Assembly (NCBI GenBank): GCA_022652815.1
Contig: JALCRR010000008.1
Location: 1 to 61,334 of the forward strand
Direction: 5' to 3'
Source of the DNA: Oscillibacter sp.
GTDB lineage: Bacteria > Bacillota > Clostridia > Oscillospirales > Oscillospiraceae
DNA: 61,334 bases
Shown here: one piece after another, positions 18,792 to 27,325 of the stretch
Numbering within the stretch: the first letter of the stretch is position 1
Layout of the letters: each line of letters opens with the position of its first letter
The notes under the pieces: generated by a model
Database searches by the model: none
Told to the model about the DNA's origin: nothing
What the model saw: the letters and a program-made list of their open reading frames with translations, nothing else
Translations under genes and position numbers: made by a program

Positions 18792-19724
18792 ATGAAAAGA
18801 GCCATTGTTTCCGGCGCCGCAGGCTTTGTCGGCAGTGCCGTGGTCGCCGCTTTGGAACAGCATGGCGTGGAAGTTTGTGCTGTGGTGCCGCCTGACTTTG
18901 CCACCGGACCCAAACAATTCCGTCTGGAACGCAGTCAGGCCACCATCGTGGAATGCGATCTGCGAGATTACGCCACGCTGGATAAGCTGCTTCCCTGGGA
19001 CAGCGCCGATGTGTTTTATCAGCTTGCATGGGAGGGATTGTCCCCTCAGCAGATTACCGACTGGTCTTTACAGCTGGAAAATGTTGGTTGGAATATGAAC
19101 GCGATTGTTGTGGCTGCAAAATTGGGCTGTAAGGCATTTATCGGTGCGGGAACCATCTCCCAGGACGAACTGGCCACTGCCGAAGGGCGCAGGTATCAGC
19201 AGGATCGACACAGAGTATTTCGCGTTGCAGCGCAGTCCTGTGAGGACATGGGGCGCAGCGTGGCAATGGAGCAAGGTATTTCTTTTTTCTGGCCCATAAT
19301 CTCAAACGTGTACGGCGAAGGGGAACGGATGCCCCGATTGGTTACCAATTTGTGTAAAAGCCTGTTGCGAGGAGAATCCGTGGCATTGAGCGCTGGAACC
19401 CAGCTTTATGATTTCATTTACCGCTCAGACGCCGGAGAAGCCTTTTACCGCATCGGCGAATATGGGAAAGAGGGACGACGCTACAATATTTCCAGCGGAG
19501 ACTCCAAGCCGCTGAAAGAGTATCTGTCCCAGCTGCGAGACGTGGTTGCGCCAGACAGTACGCTGGAGTTCGGGGCACGGCCTTTTGCCGGGATTCCCCT
19601 GCCAAAAGAGAGCTTCGACATCACCGCTTTGACGGAGGATACCGGTTTCCTCCCCGCTGTGTCCTTTCAAGAGGGCGTAGCACGTGTCCGCGACTGGCTG
19701 ACGGCTTCACAATCACAGCCATGA
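18792..19724 (+). CDS. SDR-family protein with degenerate catalytic motif
   Basis: This 310-residue protein folds like an NAD-dependent epimerase/dehydratase. GAAGFVGS (residues 8-15) is the nucleotide-binding loop, and FYQLAWEG and FIGAGT match the family core. At the place where the active-site Tyr-x-x-x-Lys should stand (about residues 143-147), the sequence is Phe-Arg-Val-Ala-Ala. Both catalytic residues therefore appear to be missing. The reading frame is intact and lies 5 bases after rfbG, so the gene is probably expressed. It may bind NAD or a nucleotide sugar without SDR catalysis, or use another mechanism. It could work beside the CDP-sugar enzymes. Confidence 0.75.
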   Translation: MKRAIVSGAAGFVGSAVVAALEQHGVEVCAVVPPDFATGPKQFRLERSQATIVECDLRDYATLDKLLPWDSADVFYQLAWEGLSPQQITDWSLQLENVGWNMNAIVVAAKLGCKAFIGAGTISQDELATAEGRRYQQDRHRVFRVAAQSCEDMGRSVAMEQGISFFWPIISNVYGEGERMPRLVTNLCKSLLRGESVALSAGTQLYDFIYRSDAGEAFYRIGEYGKEGRRYNISSGDSKPLKEYLSQLRDVVAPDSTLEFGARPFAGIPLPKESFDITALTEDTGFLPAVSFQEGVARVRDWLTASQSQP

Positions 19725-19797
19725 TTTGCAATCTGTGCGGGATGCCTTGACGGACAGAAAAAGAGACTGAAATTTTCATTGATTGAGGAAAAATCTG

Positions 19798-21249
19798 ATG
19801 CAAAACTATGATGTCATCATCGTGGGCGGCGGCGCAGTGGGCTGTGCTGTGGCGTACACGCTGTCTCAATATGATTTGAAGGTTGCCCTGCTGGAGAGAA
19901 ATGGCGATGTGGCCATGGGGACCTCCGGTAAAAATAGCGCCGTGGTGCATGCGGGCTTTAACAATCGCCCCGGCTCCTTGATGGCCCATCTGTGTGTAGA
20001 TGGAAATCAGCATTTTGCTGAAATCTGCCACCGACTGGACGTACCCTACCGCGCCTGCGGAAAGCTGGTGGTGGGCTTTGATGACCAGGACATGGAGATT
20101 CTGCGGGGGCTGGTAGAAACGGGACGGCAGAACGGCTGCCGCGGGCTGGAGCTGATCGATCAGGCGGAAATGCAGCGGTTGGAGCCGGGCATGGGCGGCG
20201 TAGGCGCCATGTTCTCGAAAAGCACCGCCATCACCAATCCGTTTCTATACACCATCCACCTGTGTGAGGCGGCGATGCTGGGCGGTGTGGAATGTTTCAT
20301 GAATCAAGAGGTCTGCAAGATTGAACCGCAGCCGAACGGATTTGCGGTTCTGACCCAAACGGAAACCTATCGGTGCAAGACGCTCATCAACGCAGCCGGT
20401 CTTTATTCCGACAAGGTTGCCGCCATGGCCGGGGACGATCGGTTTTGTATTTACCCCTGCCGGGGTGAGTATTTGATCTTGGATCAGCACGCCTCTACCA
20501 TGATTTCCCGCCCGATCTATCCTGCGCCTCACAAGGGTGTGGGCGGTCTTGGTGTCCACCTGACCACCACCATGTCCGGCAACGTACTGATCGGCCCCAA
20601 CGCCGAGTACATCGACGATAAGAACGATTATGCCACAAAGCCCGCGGTGCTGGAGCAGCTTTTTGCCGAGGCGCAGCAGCTTTGCCCACAATTGACCCGT
20701 AATCTCATCATCGGCCAGTACACCGGCATTCGCTCGAAGTTGGTGGCCAAGGGCGAGAAGAACTTTGGAGATTTTATCATCGAAGAGAGTGACCGAGTTC
20801 CCGGGCTGATCAACCTCATCGGTATCGAGTCCCCCGGGCTGACGGCATCGCTGCCCATTGCGCGGATGGTTGCAGATATCATCGGGCGCAAGCAGGAACT
20901 TCGTCCCAATGGGCAGTTTCAGGCGGAATACCGCGGTCCTGTCCGTTTCCGAGAGCAATCCCGGGAGGCGCAAGATGCCCTGATTGCTCAAAATCCGGAT
21001 TACGGCGAAATTGTCTGCCGGTGCGAAAGTGTGACAAAGGCGGAAATTGTGCAGGCACTGCACAATCCGCTTGGGGCACACAGCATCGTCAGCATCAAAA
21101 ACCGGCTCCGCGCGACTATGGGGCGGTGTCAGGGCGGCTACTGCACGCCGAAAATCGTAAACTTGATGATGGAAGAGCTGGGAGTTGCGCCGCAGGAGAT
21201 TGATTTTCGGCACAGCGGCGATATGCCGTTCCCGGGCAGGGTGAAATAA
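19798..21249 (+). CDS. FAD-dependent oxidoreductase with C-terminal BFD-type [2Fe-2S] domain (GlpA-like)
   Basis: This 483-residue flavoprotein is of the anaerobic glycerol-3-phosphate dehydrogenase/2-hydroxyglutarate oxidase type. DVIIVGGGAVGCAVAYTLS is the N-terminal FAD loop, GTSGKNSAVVHAGF is the substrate-side signature, and the C-terminal 70 residues carry Cys-x-Cys (IVCRCES) and Cys-x4-Cys (GRCQGGYC) as in BFD-like iron-sulfur domains. I choose the ATG at 19798 (GAGGAA eight bases upstream) over a TTG five codons earlier. It forms a tight trio with the next two genes (1-bp gap, then 4-bp overlap), the usual arrangement in clostridial glycerol-3-phosphate dehydrogenase loci. Its presence inside a polysaccharide cluster is unusual. 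Confidence 0.85.
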   Translation: MQNYDVIIVGGGAVGCAVAYTLSQYDLKVALLERNGDVAMGTSGKNSAVVHAGFNNRPGSLMAHLCVDGNQHFAEICHRLDVPYRACGKLVVGFDDQDMEILRGLVETGRQNGCRGLELIDQAEMQRLEPGMGGVGAMFSKSTAITNPFLYTIHLCEAAMLGGVECFMNQEVCKIEPQPNGFAVLTQTETYRCKTLINAAGLYSDKVAAMAGDDRFCIYPCRGEYLILDQHASTMISRPIYPAPHKGVGGLGVHLTTTMSGNVLIGPNAEYIDDKNDYATKPAVLEQLFAEAQQLCPQLTRNLIIGQYTGIRSKLVAKGEKNFGDFIIEESDRVPGLINLIGIESPGLTASLPIARMVADIIGRKQELRPNGQFQAEYRGPVRFREQSREAQDALIAQNPDYGEIVCRCESVTKAEIVQALHNPLGAHSIVSIKNRLRATMGRCQGGYCTPKIVNLMMEELGVAPQEIDFRHSGDMPFPGRVK

Positions 21250-21250
21250 G

Positions 21251-22486
21251 ATGAAAGAGATCGTATGCGACGTGGCCGTCATCGGCGGCGGACCTGCGGG
21301 CATGGCAGCAGCGCTCTCAGCGGCTGCAGAGGGCGCGCAGGTTCTGTTGATTGAGCGAAACGAAGGTTTAGGCGGCATTTTGAATCAGTGCATCCACGAC
21401 GGATTTGGAATTCACCGTTTTGGCGAGCTGTTGACCGGTCCGGAGTATGCTGGGCGATTTGCACAGCAGGTAGCGGCAGCGGAAGGGATTCAGGTTCTGT
21501 CTCATGCATTGGTGACAGAGGTTGGTGCAGATCACACGGTATTCTGCACCACGCCGAAGGGCATGCTTACCTGCCATGCCAAAGCAATCGTGCTGGCGGT
21601 GGGCTGCTATGAACGCACCCGCGGCGCCATCACCATTGCCGGAACCCGTCCGGCGGGCGTTTATACGGCGGGCACGGCACAGCACCTGATTAATCTGGAC
21701 AATGTTGCCATTGGCAAGCGGGCAGTTATTCTCGGTTCCGGCGATATTGGGCTGATTATGGCCCGACGGTTGACGCTGGAGGGCGTGGAAGTCGTCTGTG
21801 TGCTGGAAAAAATGCCGATTTGCAACGGCCTGCCCAGAAATGTACAGCAGTGCCTGAAGGACTTTGGCATCCCGCTGTACCTTAATCGCACGGTAACGGA
21901 GCTGCGGGGCCGCAACCATTTGGAGCAGGTGGTGGTCTGCGATGTGGACGATCGGGGTGCAACCATTCCGGAAACCACCGAAACCATCGACTGCGATACG
22001 CTGATTCTCTCCGTGGGGCTGATTCCGGAAACCGAGCTGCTGCGCAGCGCGGGACTTCCTGTGGCGCGTATGACCAACAGCACCCCGGTAAACAGCCATC
22101 TGGAAACCGAAGTGGCGGGCATTTTTGCCTGCGGCAACGGGCTGCATGTCAATGACTTGGTGGACAACGTCAGCGCCGAAGGCGAGTGCGCCGGGAAGTG
22201 GGCGGCACGCTATGCGGCGGGGGAGCGAGCAGGAAGCGCCATCCCGGTGGAATGCGGAACAAACGTCCGCTACACGATGCCGCAAACGCTGCTGCCGGGC
22301 GAAACAGCGCGACTTTCCCTGCGGGTGCTGCGGGAGGCGCGGGAACAAACACTGGTGGTGCGTGGTGATGGAGACATCCTCTTTTCCCGCAAATTATCCC
22401 ATGTGACCCCGGCGCAGATGGTCTGCGTGGAACTTCCCGGCATCGTAGGGATCAATAGCGGAAAGGTGGAGGTGTCGGTGGAATGA
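21251..22486 (+). CDS. NAD(P)/FAD-dependent oxidoreductase, partner of the GlpA-like protein
   Basis: This 411-residue two-dinucleotide-fold flavoprotein shows VAVIGGGPAGMAAA at the N-terminus, GLGGILNQCIHDGFG with a conserved Cys, a second nucleotide loop VILGSGDIG near residue 160, and the C-terminal FAD motif GIFACGNGLHVNDLVD. It starts 1 base after the GlpA-like gene and overlaps the DUF1667 gene by 4 bases (ATGA), so the three are translationally coupled. In other Firmicutes this trio is thought to pass electrons from glycerol-3-phosphate through iron-sulfur and flavin centres. The electron acceptor here is not known. Confidence 0.85.
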   Translation: MKEIVCDVAVIGGGPAGMAAALSAAAEGAQVLLIERNEGLGGILNQCIHDGFGIHRFGELLTGPEYAGRFAQQVAAAEGIQVLSHALVTEVGADHTVFCTTPKGMLTCHAKAIVLAVGCYERTRGAITIAGTRPAGVYTAGTAQHLINLDNVAIGKRAVILGSGDIGLIMARRLTLEGVEVVCVLEKMPICNGLPRNVQQCLKDFGIPLYLNRTVTELRGRNHLEQVVVCDVDDRGATIPETTETIDCDTLILSVGLIPETELLRSAGLPVARMTNSTPVNSHLETEVAGIFACGNGLHVNDLVDNVSAEGECAGKWAARYAAGERAGSAIPVECGTNVRYTMPQTLLPGETARLSLRVLREAREQTLVVRGDGDILFSRKLSHVTPAQMVCVELPGIVGINSGKVEVSVE

Positions 22487-22854
22487 AGCAAAATCTGGTT
22501 TGTTTTCTCTGTCCCAACAGCTGCGAGCTGACAGTGGAGGAAACCGAGAGCGGTCTTGCGGTCCGAGGCAACCGGTGTCCCCGCGGCGAGGCGTTTGCAA
22601 AGCAGGAGCTGTTGGACCCCCAGCGGACATTAACGTCCTCGGTTCGGATTCACGGGGCGGAGTTTCCGCTGCTGAGTGTGCGCAGTGATCGCCCAGTGAA
22701 AAAACGGGAGCTACTGCCCCTGATGCAGCAGCTGCGCAGCGTGGAATGCACTGCACCGATCAAGCAGGGCGACATCATTTTATCCGGTGTAGGGGAAACA
22801 GCTGTCAATATCATCGCCACCCGAACCATGGCAGCAAAAGTACGGGGTCGTTGA
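22483..22854 (+). CDS. DUF1667-type small cysteine-rich protein
   Basis: This 123-residue protein has Cys residues spaced as in CFLCPNSC (Cys-x2-Cys-x3-Cys) followed by a fourth Cys in GNRCPRGE, which suggests a bound metal or iron-sulfur cluster. This pattern and its place behind two flavoproteins match the DUF1667 family, the small third member of clostridial GlpA-type loci. The ATG overlaps the preceding stop codon. It is the last gene of the higher-G+C half of the cluster; 144 bases without a gene follow before rfbA. Confidence 0.82.
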   Translation: MKQNLVCFLCPNSCELTVEETESGLAVRGNRCPRGEAFAKQELLDPQRTLTSSVRIHGAEFPLLSVRSDRPVKKRELLPLMQQLRSVECTAPIKQGDIILSGVGETAVNIIATRTMAAKVRGR

Positions 22855-22998
22855 AAGAGCATTGGACGGGACAGTATCTGTTTCTGCTGCATCCTGTTAC
22901 GCGAAAGCAGCCTTGTGATATGGAAAAACATGTACGGTTGCCTTCCAAAATACGCAGGTGGATCAGAATACGGATATGCATGATATGAGGAGTTTTTT

Positions 22999-23877
22999 AT
23001 GAAGGGAATCGTTCTTGCGGGTGGTAGTGGTACGCGCCTGTATCCTCTGACTTTGGTGACAAGTAAGCAACTCCTTCCCGTGTATGATAAACCGATGATC
23101 TACTATCCTTTGGCCGTGCTGATGTTGGCCGGCATTCGGGATATTCTTTTGATTTCCACACCTGCGGATCAGCCAAATTTTAAGCGGCTTTTTGGGGATG
23201 GCTCCGCCTTTGGAATCCATCTCTCTTATCAGGTGCAGCCGTCACCGGATGGCTTGGCACAGGCCTTCCTTCTGGGCGAGAAATTTATTGATGGTGACAG
23301 GTGTGCCATGGTGCTTGGTGACAATATATTTCACGGGGCAGGGTTGACAAAACATCTGAAAGAAGCTTCCGCTATTGAGCATGGAGCTACGGTGTTCGGG
23401 TATTATGTGGAGGATCCGCAACGGTTTGGCGTTGTGGAATTCAATGAAAAAGGGCAGGCTGTTTCGTTGGAGGAAAAGCCCCTGATCCCTAAATCTAATT
23501 ATGCGGTTACTGGTTTGTATTTCTATGATGAACGGGTCTGTGCACGGGCAGCCAGCTTAAAACCTTCGTCTCGTGGAGAATTGGAGATTACGGATTTGAA
23601 CCGTATGTACTTAGAAGATGGCAGCCTAAATGTTATCACTCTTGGCCGAGGCTATGCGTGGATGGATGCGGGTACGGTAGAGGCACTGGATGAAGCCGGG
23701 GAATTTGTTCGCGTAGTGGAGTCACGGGAGGGTATACAGATTGCCGCCTTAGAAGAGATCAGTTATAAGAACGGTTGGATAGACCGAGCACAACTTCTAA
23801 GAGCCGCAGCTGCGTACGGTAAGTCGTTATATGGGCGGCATCTTCAGAACGTAGCTGACGGAAAGATTATATATTGA
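22999..23877 (+). CDS. rfbA: Glucose-1-phosphate thymidylyltransferase
   Basis: This 292-residue enzyme makes dTDP-glucose from dTTP and glucose-1-phosphate, the first step to dTDP-L-rhamnose. The nucleotide loop [11 protein letters not shown] is at residues 8-18, [12 protein letters not shown] carries the catalytic Lys, and [11 protein letters not shown] is a typical C-terminal signature. Length matches the usual RmlA size. TGAGGAG lies eight bases before the ATG. Its stop codon overlaps the leader of rfbC. It opens a block with clearly lower G+C than the upstream genes. Confidence 0.95.
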   Translation: MKGIVLAGGSGTRLYPLTLVTSKQLLPVYDKPMIYYPLAVLMLAGIRDILLISTPADQPNFKRLFGDGSAFGIHLSYQVQPSPDGLAQAFLLGEKFIDGDRCAMVLGDNIFHGAGLTKHLKEASAIEHGATVFGYYVEDPQRFGVVEFNEKGQAVSLEEKPLIPKSNYAVTGLYFYDERVCARAASLKPSSRGELEITDLNRMYLEDGSLNVITLGRGYAWMDAGTVEALDEAGEFVRVVESREGIQIAALEEISYKNGWIDRAQLLRAAAAYGKSLYGRHLQNVADGKIIY

Positions 23878-23885
23878 GGCTAAGT

Positions 23886-24431
23886 ATGGATTTTATAAAA
23901 ACAGAAATTGATGGTGTTGTCATTGTCGAGCCTGCTGTATTTGGTGATCATCGAGGCTTTTTTATGGAGAGCTGGTCGAAACGTTCTTTTGAGGAAGCTG
24001 GGTTTGACTATGACTTTGTGCAGGATAACCATTCGCTGTCCACTGTAAAGGGCACTCTGAGAGGGATTCACTTCCAGTGCGGAGCGTACGCCCAAGCGAA
24101 GCTTGTGCGCTGCGTTCAGGGCTCTGTTTTGGATGTGGCTGTTGATTTGCGGCCTTTTAGCGCAACATACAAAAAATGGGTGGCAGTGGAGCTTTCAGCG
24201 GAGAATAAACGTCAACTTCTGATTCCGCGTGGCTTCGGACACGGGTTTGTCACGCTGACAGATAAAGCAGAATTTCTCTATAAGGTGGACCAAAATTACG
24301 CTCCGAAAAATGAGGGCGGCATCCGATGGAACGATCCTGAACTGGCCATTGACTGGGGTGTCACTGCGCCAATTCTGTCATCAAAAGATCAATCATTGCC
24401 GTTTTTAAGGGATGCGGATACCGGATTTTAA
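23886..24431 (+). CDS. rfbC: dTDP-4-dehydrorhamnose 3,5-epimerase
   Basis: This 181-residue cupin enzyme performs the double epimerisation in dTDP-rhamnose synthesis. It shows FGDHRGFFMESW near the N-terminus and the catalytic His in LRGIHFQ, with the Arg/Lys cluster KLVRCVQGS. PRGFGHGFVTL and the terminal NDPELAIDW box complete the family pattern. The ATG has GAGG six bases upstream; a TTG four codons earlier overlaps the rfbA stop and is less likely. Confidence 0.93.
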   Translation: MDFIKTEIDGVVIVEPAVFGDHRGFFMESWSKRSFEEAGFDYDFVQDNHSLSTVKGTLRGIHFQCGAYAQAKLVRCVQGSVLDVAVDLRPFSATYKKWVAVELSAENKRQLLIPRGFGHGFVTLTDKAEFLYKVDQNYAPKNEGGIRWNDPELAIDWGVTAPILSSKDQSLPFLRDADTGF

Positions 24432-24443
24432 GGAGTGTCTAAC

Positions 24444-25445
24444 ATGAAAATTGTTGTCACAGGCGGCGCAGGATTCATTGGTGGAAACTTCATCCATTAT
24501 ATGTTAAAGACGCATTGCGAAGATGATCTGATCTGCGTAGACAAATTAACCTATGCCGGAGATATGGAAACATTAGAGGCTGCGCTAAAGGCGCCCAATT
24601 TTCATTTTGCAAAGTTGGATATATGCGATCGGCAGAAGATATATGATTTATTTGAAGCGGAAAAGCCAGATGCGGTTATCAATTTCGCAGCAGAGAGCCA
24701 TGTAGACAGATCCATTGAAAATCCATCTGTTTTTTTACAGACAAACGTAATGGGGACGGCTGTTCTGTTGGATGCCTGCCGTAAGTTTCATGTTGGACGG
24801 TTTCATCAGGTATCAACGGATGAAGTATACGGTGACCTCCCTTTGGACAGACCTGATTTGTTCTTTACCGAGAAAACATCATTATGTGCTTCGTCACCGT
24901 ATTCCGCGTCCAAGGCGTCGGCGGATCTGCTTTGTATGGCGTATCACAGAACCTATGGCATGCCGATTACAGTCTCTCGTTGTTCAAACAACTATGGCAG
25001 GTATCAGTTTCCGGAGAAACTAATCCCCCTGATGATTATAAACGCCCTATCAAATAAGCCGCTGCCGGTTTACGGTACGGGCGAAAATGTACGTGATTGG
25101 CTGTATGTAGAGGATCACTGCCGCGCCATTGATCTGATTCTCAGAAAAGGGCGGGAGGGTCAGGTATACAACATTGGTGGACATCATGAGCAGCGTAATA
25201 TTGACATTGTAAGATCCATTCTGGCCACTCTTGATAAGCCAGAGAGCCTGATAACCTATGTCGCTGATCGCAAAGGGCATGATCGACGCTATGCAATAGA
25301 CCCAACCTTGATCCGCCAGGAACTGGGCTGGCAGCCAGAAATGAAATTTGAGGATGGACTAAAAAAGACCATTCGTTGGTATCTGGATAACCGTCTCTGG
25401 TGGGAGCATATTCTGACGGGAGAATATGAGGGCTATCATGGATAA
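24444..25445 (+). CDS. rfbB: dTDP-glucose 4,6-dehydratase
   Basis: This 333-residue SDR forms dTDP-4-keto-6-deoxyglucose. GGAGFIGGNF is the NAD loop, STDEVYGDL contains the catalytic Asp-Glu pair, YSASKASAD the Tyr-Lys pair, and NDWLY-type sequence (RDWLYVEDHC) the C-terminal signature. AGGAG stands eight bases before the chosen ATG; the GTG three codons earlier lies inside that site. The last 8 bases overlap the next gene's start region. Confidence 0.95.
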   Translation: MKIVVTGGAGFIGGNFIHYMLKTHCEDDLICVDKLTYAGDMETLEAALKAPNFHFAKLDICDRQKIYDLFEAEKPDAVINFAAESHVDRSIENPSVFLQTNVMGTAVLLDACRKFHVGRFHQVSTDEVYGDLPLDRPDLFFTEKTSLCASSPYSASKASADLLCMAYHRTYGMPITVSRCSNNYGRYQFPEKLIPLMIINALSNKPLPVYGTGENVRDWLYVEDHCRAIDLILRKGREGQVYNIGGHHEQRNIDIVRSILATLDKPESLITYVADRKGHDRRYAIDPTLIRQELGWQPEMKFEDGLKKTIRWYLDNRLWWEHILTGEYEGYHG

Positions 25446-26424
25446 GCATGTGAAAACGGATAGACCGTGTATTTCCATTGTAATGTCGGTGTATGATCCG
25501 CGGCTGGACTGGCTGCAGGAACAGCTTGAGTCGCTGAATCGACAGACATATCCGAATTTAGAACTGAGAATCGCAGACGATTGTTCCCCGACTGTGCCGT
25601 TGGAATGCATTGAAAAATTGGTGTGTCAATGCATCACTTCTTTTCCGTATACCATCCAGCGCAACCCCAAAAACCTCGGTTATAATGCATCTTTTCAAAA
25701 CCTGACAGCGCTTGCGCAAGGAAAATATATCGCTTACTGTGATCAGGATGATATTTGGCTGCCAGAGAAGTTGACGTCACTTTACGATAGCATGATGGCT
25801 GAGAAATCAGAACTGGCCTGCTCGGATATGTACATCATTGATGGCGAAGGAAAACGGATTGCGAACAGCATCACCGAGATTCGGCGACACCACATTTTCC
25901 GCAGTGGCGAGGGACTGTGTTCAACACTTTGGTATTCCAATTTTGCATCTGGCTGTGCACTTTTGGTCAATAGCACAACTGCAAAGGAAGCCATTCCCTT
26001 TAATCCATACATGTACTACGATCACTATATTACTCTTTTTAGTGCCAATAAAGGAAGAATCTCATTTGTAGATCGTCCGCTGATTATGCACAGAGAGCAT
26101 GGCAAAAATCAGAGTAGCACCATGCAGGGTGTTGTGGACAAGGACAGCTATATTCGGCTTAGAATCGAAACGGTGTGCCGCGCAGTGGAATGGCTGTCCG
26201 ATCATTTCCCAAGTCCACCAGAACTCAAAGCGGTTTTGGAGGAAGGGCGCATATGGATGGAAGCGCGGCTTGCGTATGCAAACGGCAATCACAAATATGC
26301 AAAGGCCATTTGGAAGCATCGGAAAATATCTCCGGCTGCTTCATTATTTGAAATAGCGATGCCATGGATGCCAAACATTGTGTTCAAAGCAGCAATATGG
26401 GCAAGCAGCAAAAATTATATTTGA
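25438..26424 (+). CDS. Glycosyltransferase family 2
   Basis: GT-A enzyme of 328 residues, likely adding a sugar (rhamnose is a fair guess from the neighbours) to a lipid-linked chain. The N-terminal ISIVMSVYDPRLDWL, the donor-site ADDCS and the metal-binding CDQDDIW motif (about residue 105) are typical of rhamnosyl/glucosyltransferases of the GT2 family. No C-terminal membrane helices are apparent. Two starts are possible: ATG 25438 with GAGGG upstream, which I choose, or ATG 25426. Both overlap the end of rfbB, implying translational coupling. Confidence 0.85.
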   Translation: MDKHVKTDRPCISIVMSVYDPRLDWLQEQLESLNRQTYPNLELRIADDCSPTVPLECIEKLVCQCITSFPYTIQRNPKNLGYNASFQNLTALAQGKYIAYCDQDDIWLPEKLTSLYDSMMAEKSELACSDMYIIDGEGKRIANSITEIRRHHIFRSGEGLCSTLWYSNFASGCALLVNSTTAKEAIPFNPYMYYDHYITLFSANKGRISFVDRPLIMHREHGKNQSSTMQGVVDKDSYIRLRIETVCRAVEWLSDHFPSPPELKAVLEEGRIWMEARLAYANGNHKYAKAIWKHRKISPAASLFEIAMPWMPNIVFKAAIWASSKNYI

Positions 26425-26440
26425 TTTGGGGATGGTTTCT

Positions 26441-27280
26441 ATGATTTTAGTTACGGGAGCCACTGGCCAACTTGGATACGATGTTTGCCGCTGTCTCAAG
26501 ATGCGCGGAATGGAGTATACAGGCCTTGGCTCTGCGGACTGTGACATAACAGACCTTTTGGCAGTGAGGAGAGTATTCCGAGAAAAAGCTCCCCATGCCA
26601 TCATCCACTGTGCCGCCTACACGCAAGTGGACCGGGCAGAGGACGAGCCGGAAAAATGCATGGCTGTCAACGCCGCAGGGACTCAAAATCTTGCGTTGGC
26701 CTGTCGTGATAGTGGCGCAAAAATGTTGTATATTTCTTCAGATTATGTCTTTCCAGGAAATGGGGACGGTTTTTACAAACCTGATGATGAAACAAATCCT
26801 CAGAATATTTACGGAAAGAGCAAACTGGCGGGTGAAATTGCTGTCAGGGAATTGGTGAAGCAACATTTTATCGTTCGCACATCCTGGGTATTTGGGAAGA
26901 ACGGTGGAAACTTTATTAAAACAATGCTTCAGCTTGCGCAAACGCATGATCAGCTAAACGTTGTAGGGGATCAAGTTGGATCACCTACATATTCAGCCGA
27001 CCTTGCCATCCTTCTTTGCGATATGATCGAAACGGAAAAGTATGGCATCTATCACGCCACTAACGAGGGAACCTGCTCTTGGGCAGAGTTGGCAGCGGAG
27101 ACGTTCCGCCTTGCCGGGAAAAACGTACGGGTCAAGGCTGTCACCACGGAACAATACGGTGCAAAGGCTGCAAGACCACATAACTCCAGAATGAGCAAGG
27201 ACAAGCTGGATCTGATGGGATTTTCAAGACTTCCCGTTTGGACAGACGCAGTGCAAAGATTTTTGATAGAGAATAAATAA
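26441..27280 (+). CDS. rfbD: dTDP-4-dehydrorhamnose reductase
   Basis: This 279-residue SDR catalyses the last step to dTDP-L-rhamnose. MILVTGATGQLG is the nucleotide loop, CAAYTQVDRAEDEP and SSDYVFPG are RmlD signatures, YGKSK is the catalytic pair, and RTSWVFGKNGGNFIKTM follows. I start at MILVT because an upstream extension of 21 residues overlaps the GT gene without a ribosome site; GGGGA lies upstream of the chosen ATG. With rfbA, rfbC and rfbB it completes the rhamnose pathway. Confidence 0.94.
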   Translation: MILVTGATGQLGYDVCRCLKMRGMEYTGLGSADCDITDLLAVRRVFREKAPHAIIHCAAYTQVDRAEDEPEKCMAVNAAGTQNLALACRDSGAKMLYISSDYVFPGNGDGFYKPDDETNPQNIYGKSKLAGEIAVRELVKQHFIVRTSWVFGKNGGNFIKTMLQLAQTHDQLNVVGDQVGSPTYSADLAILLCDMIETEKYGIYHATNEGTCSWAELAAETFRLAGKNVRVKAVTTEQYGAKAARPHNSRMSKDKLDLMGFSRLPVWTDAVQRFLIENK

Positions 27281-27325
27281 CAAGAAGAACTTGCGAAATA
27301 GAAACGCAGAGTAGAGGAGGAAACT

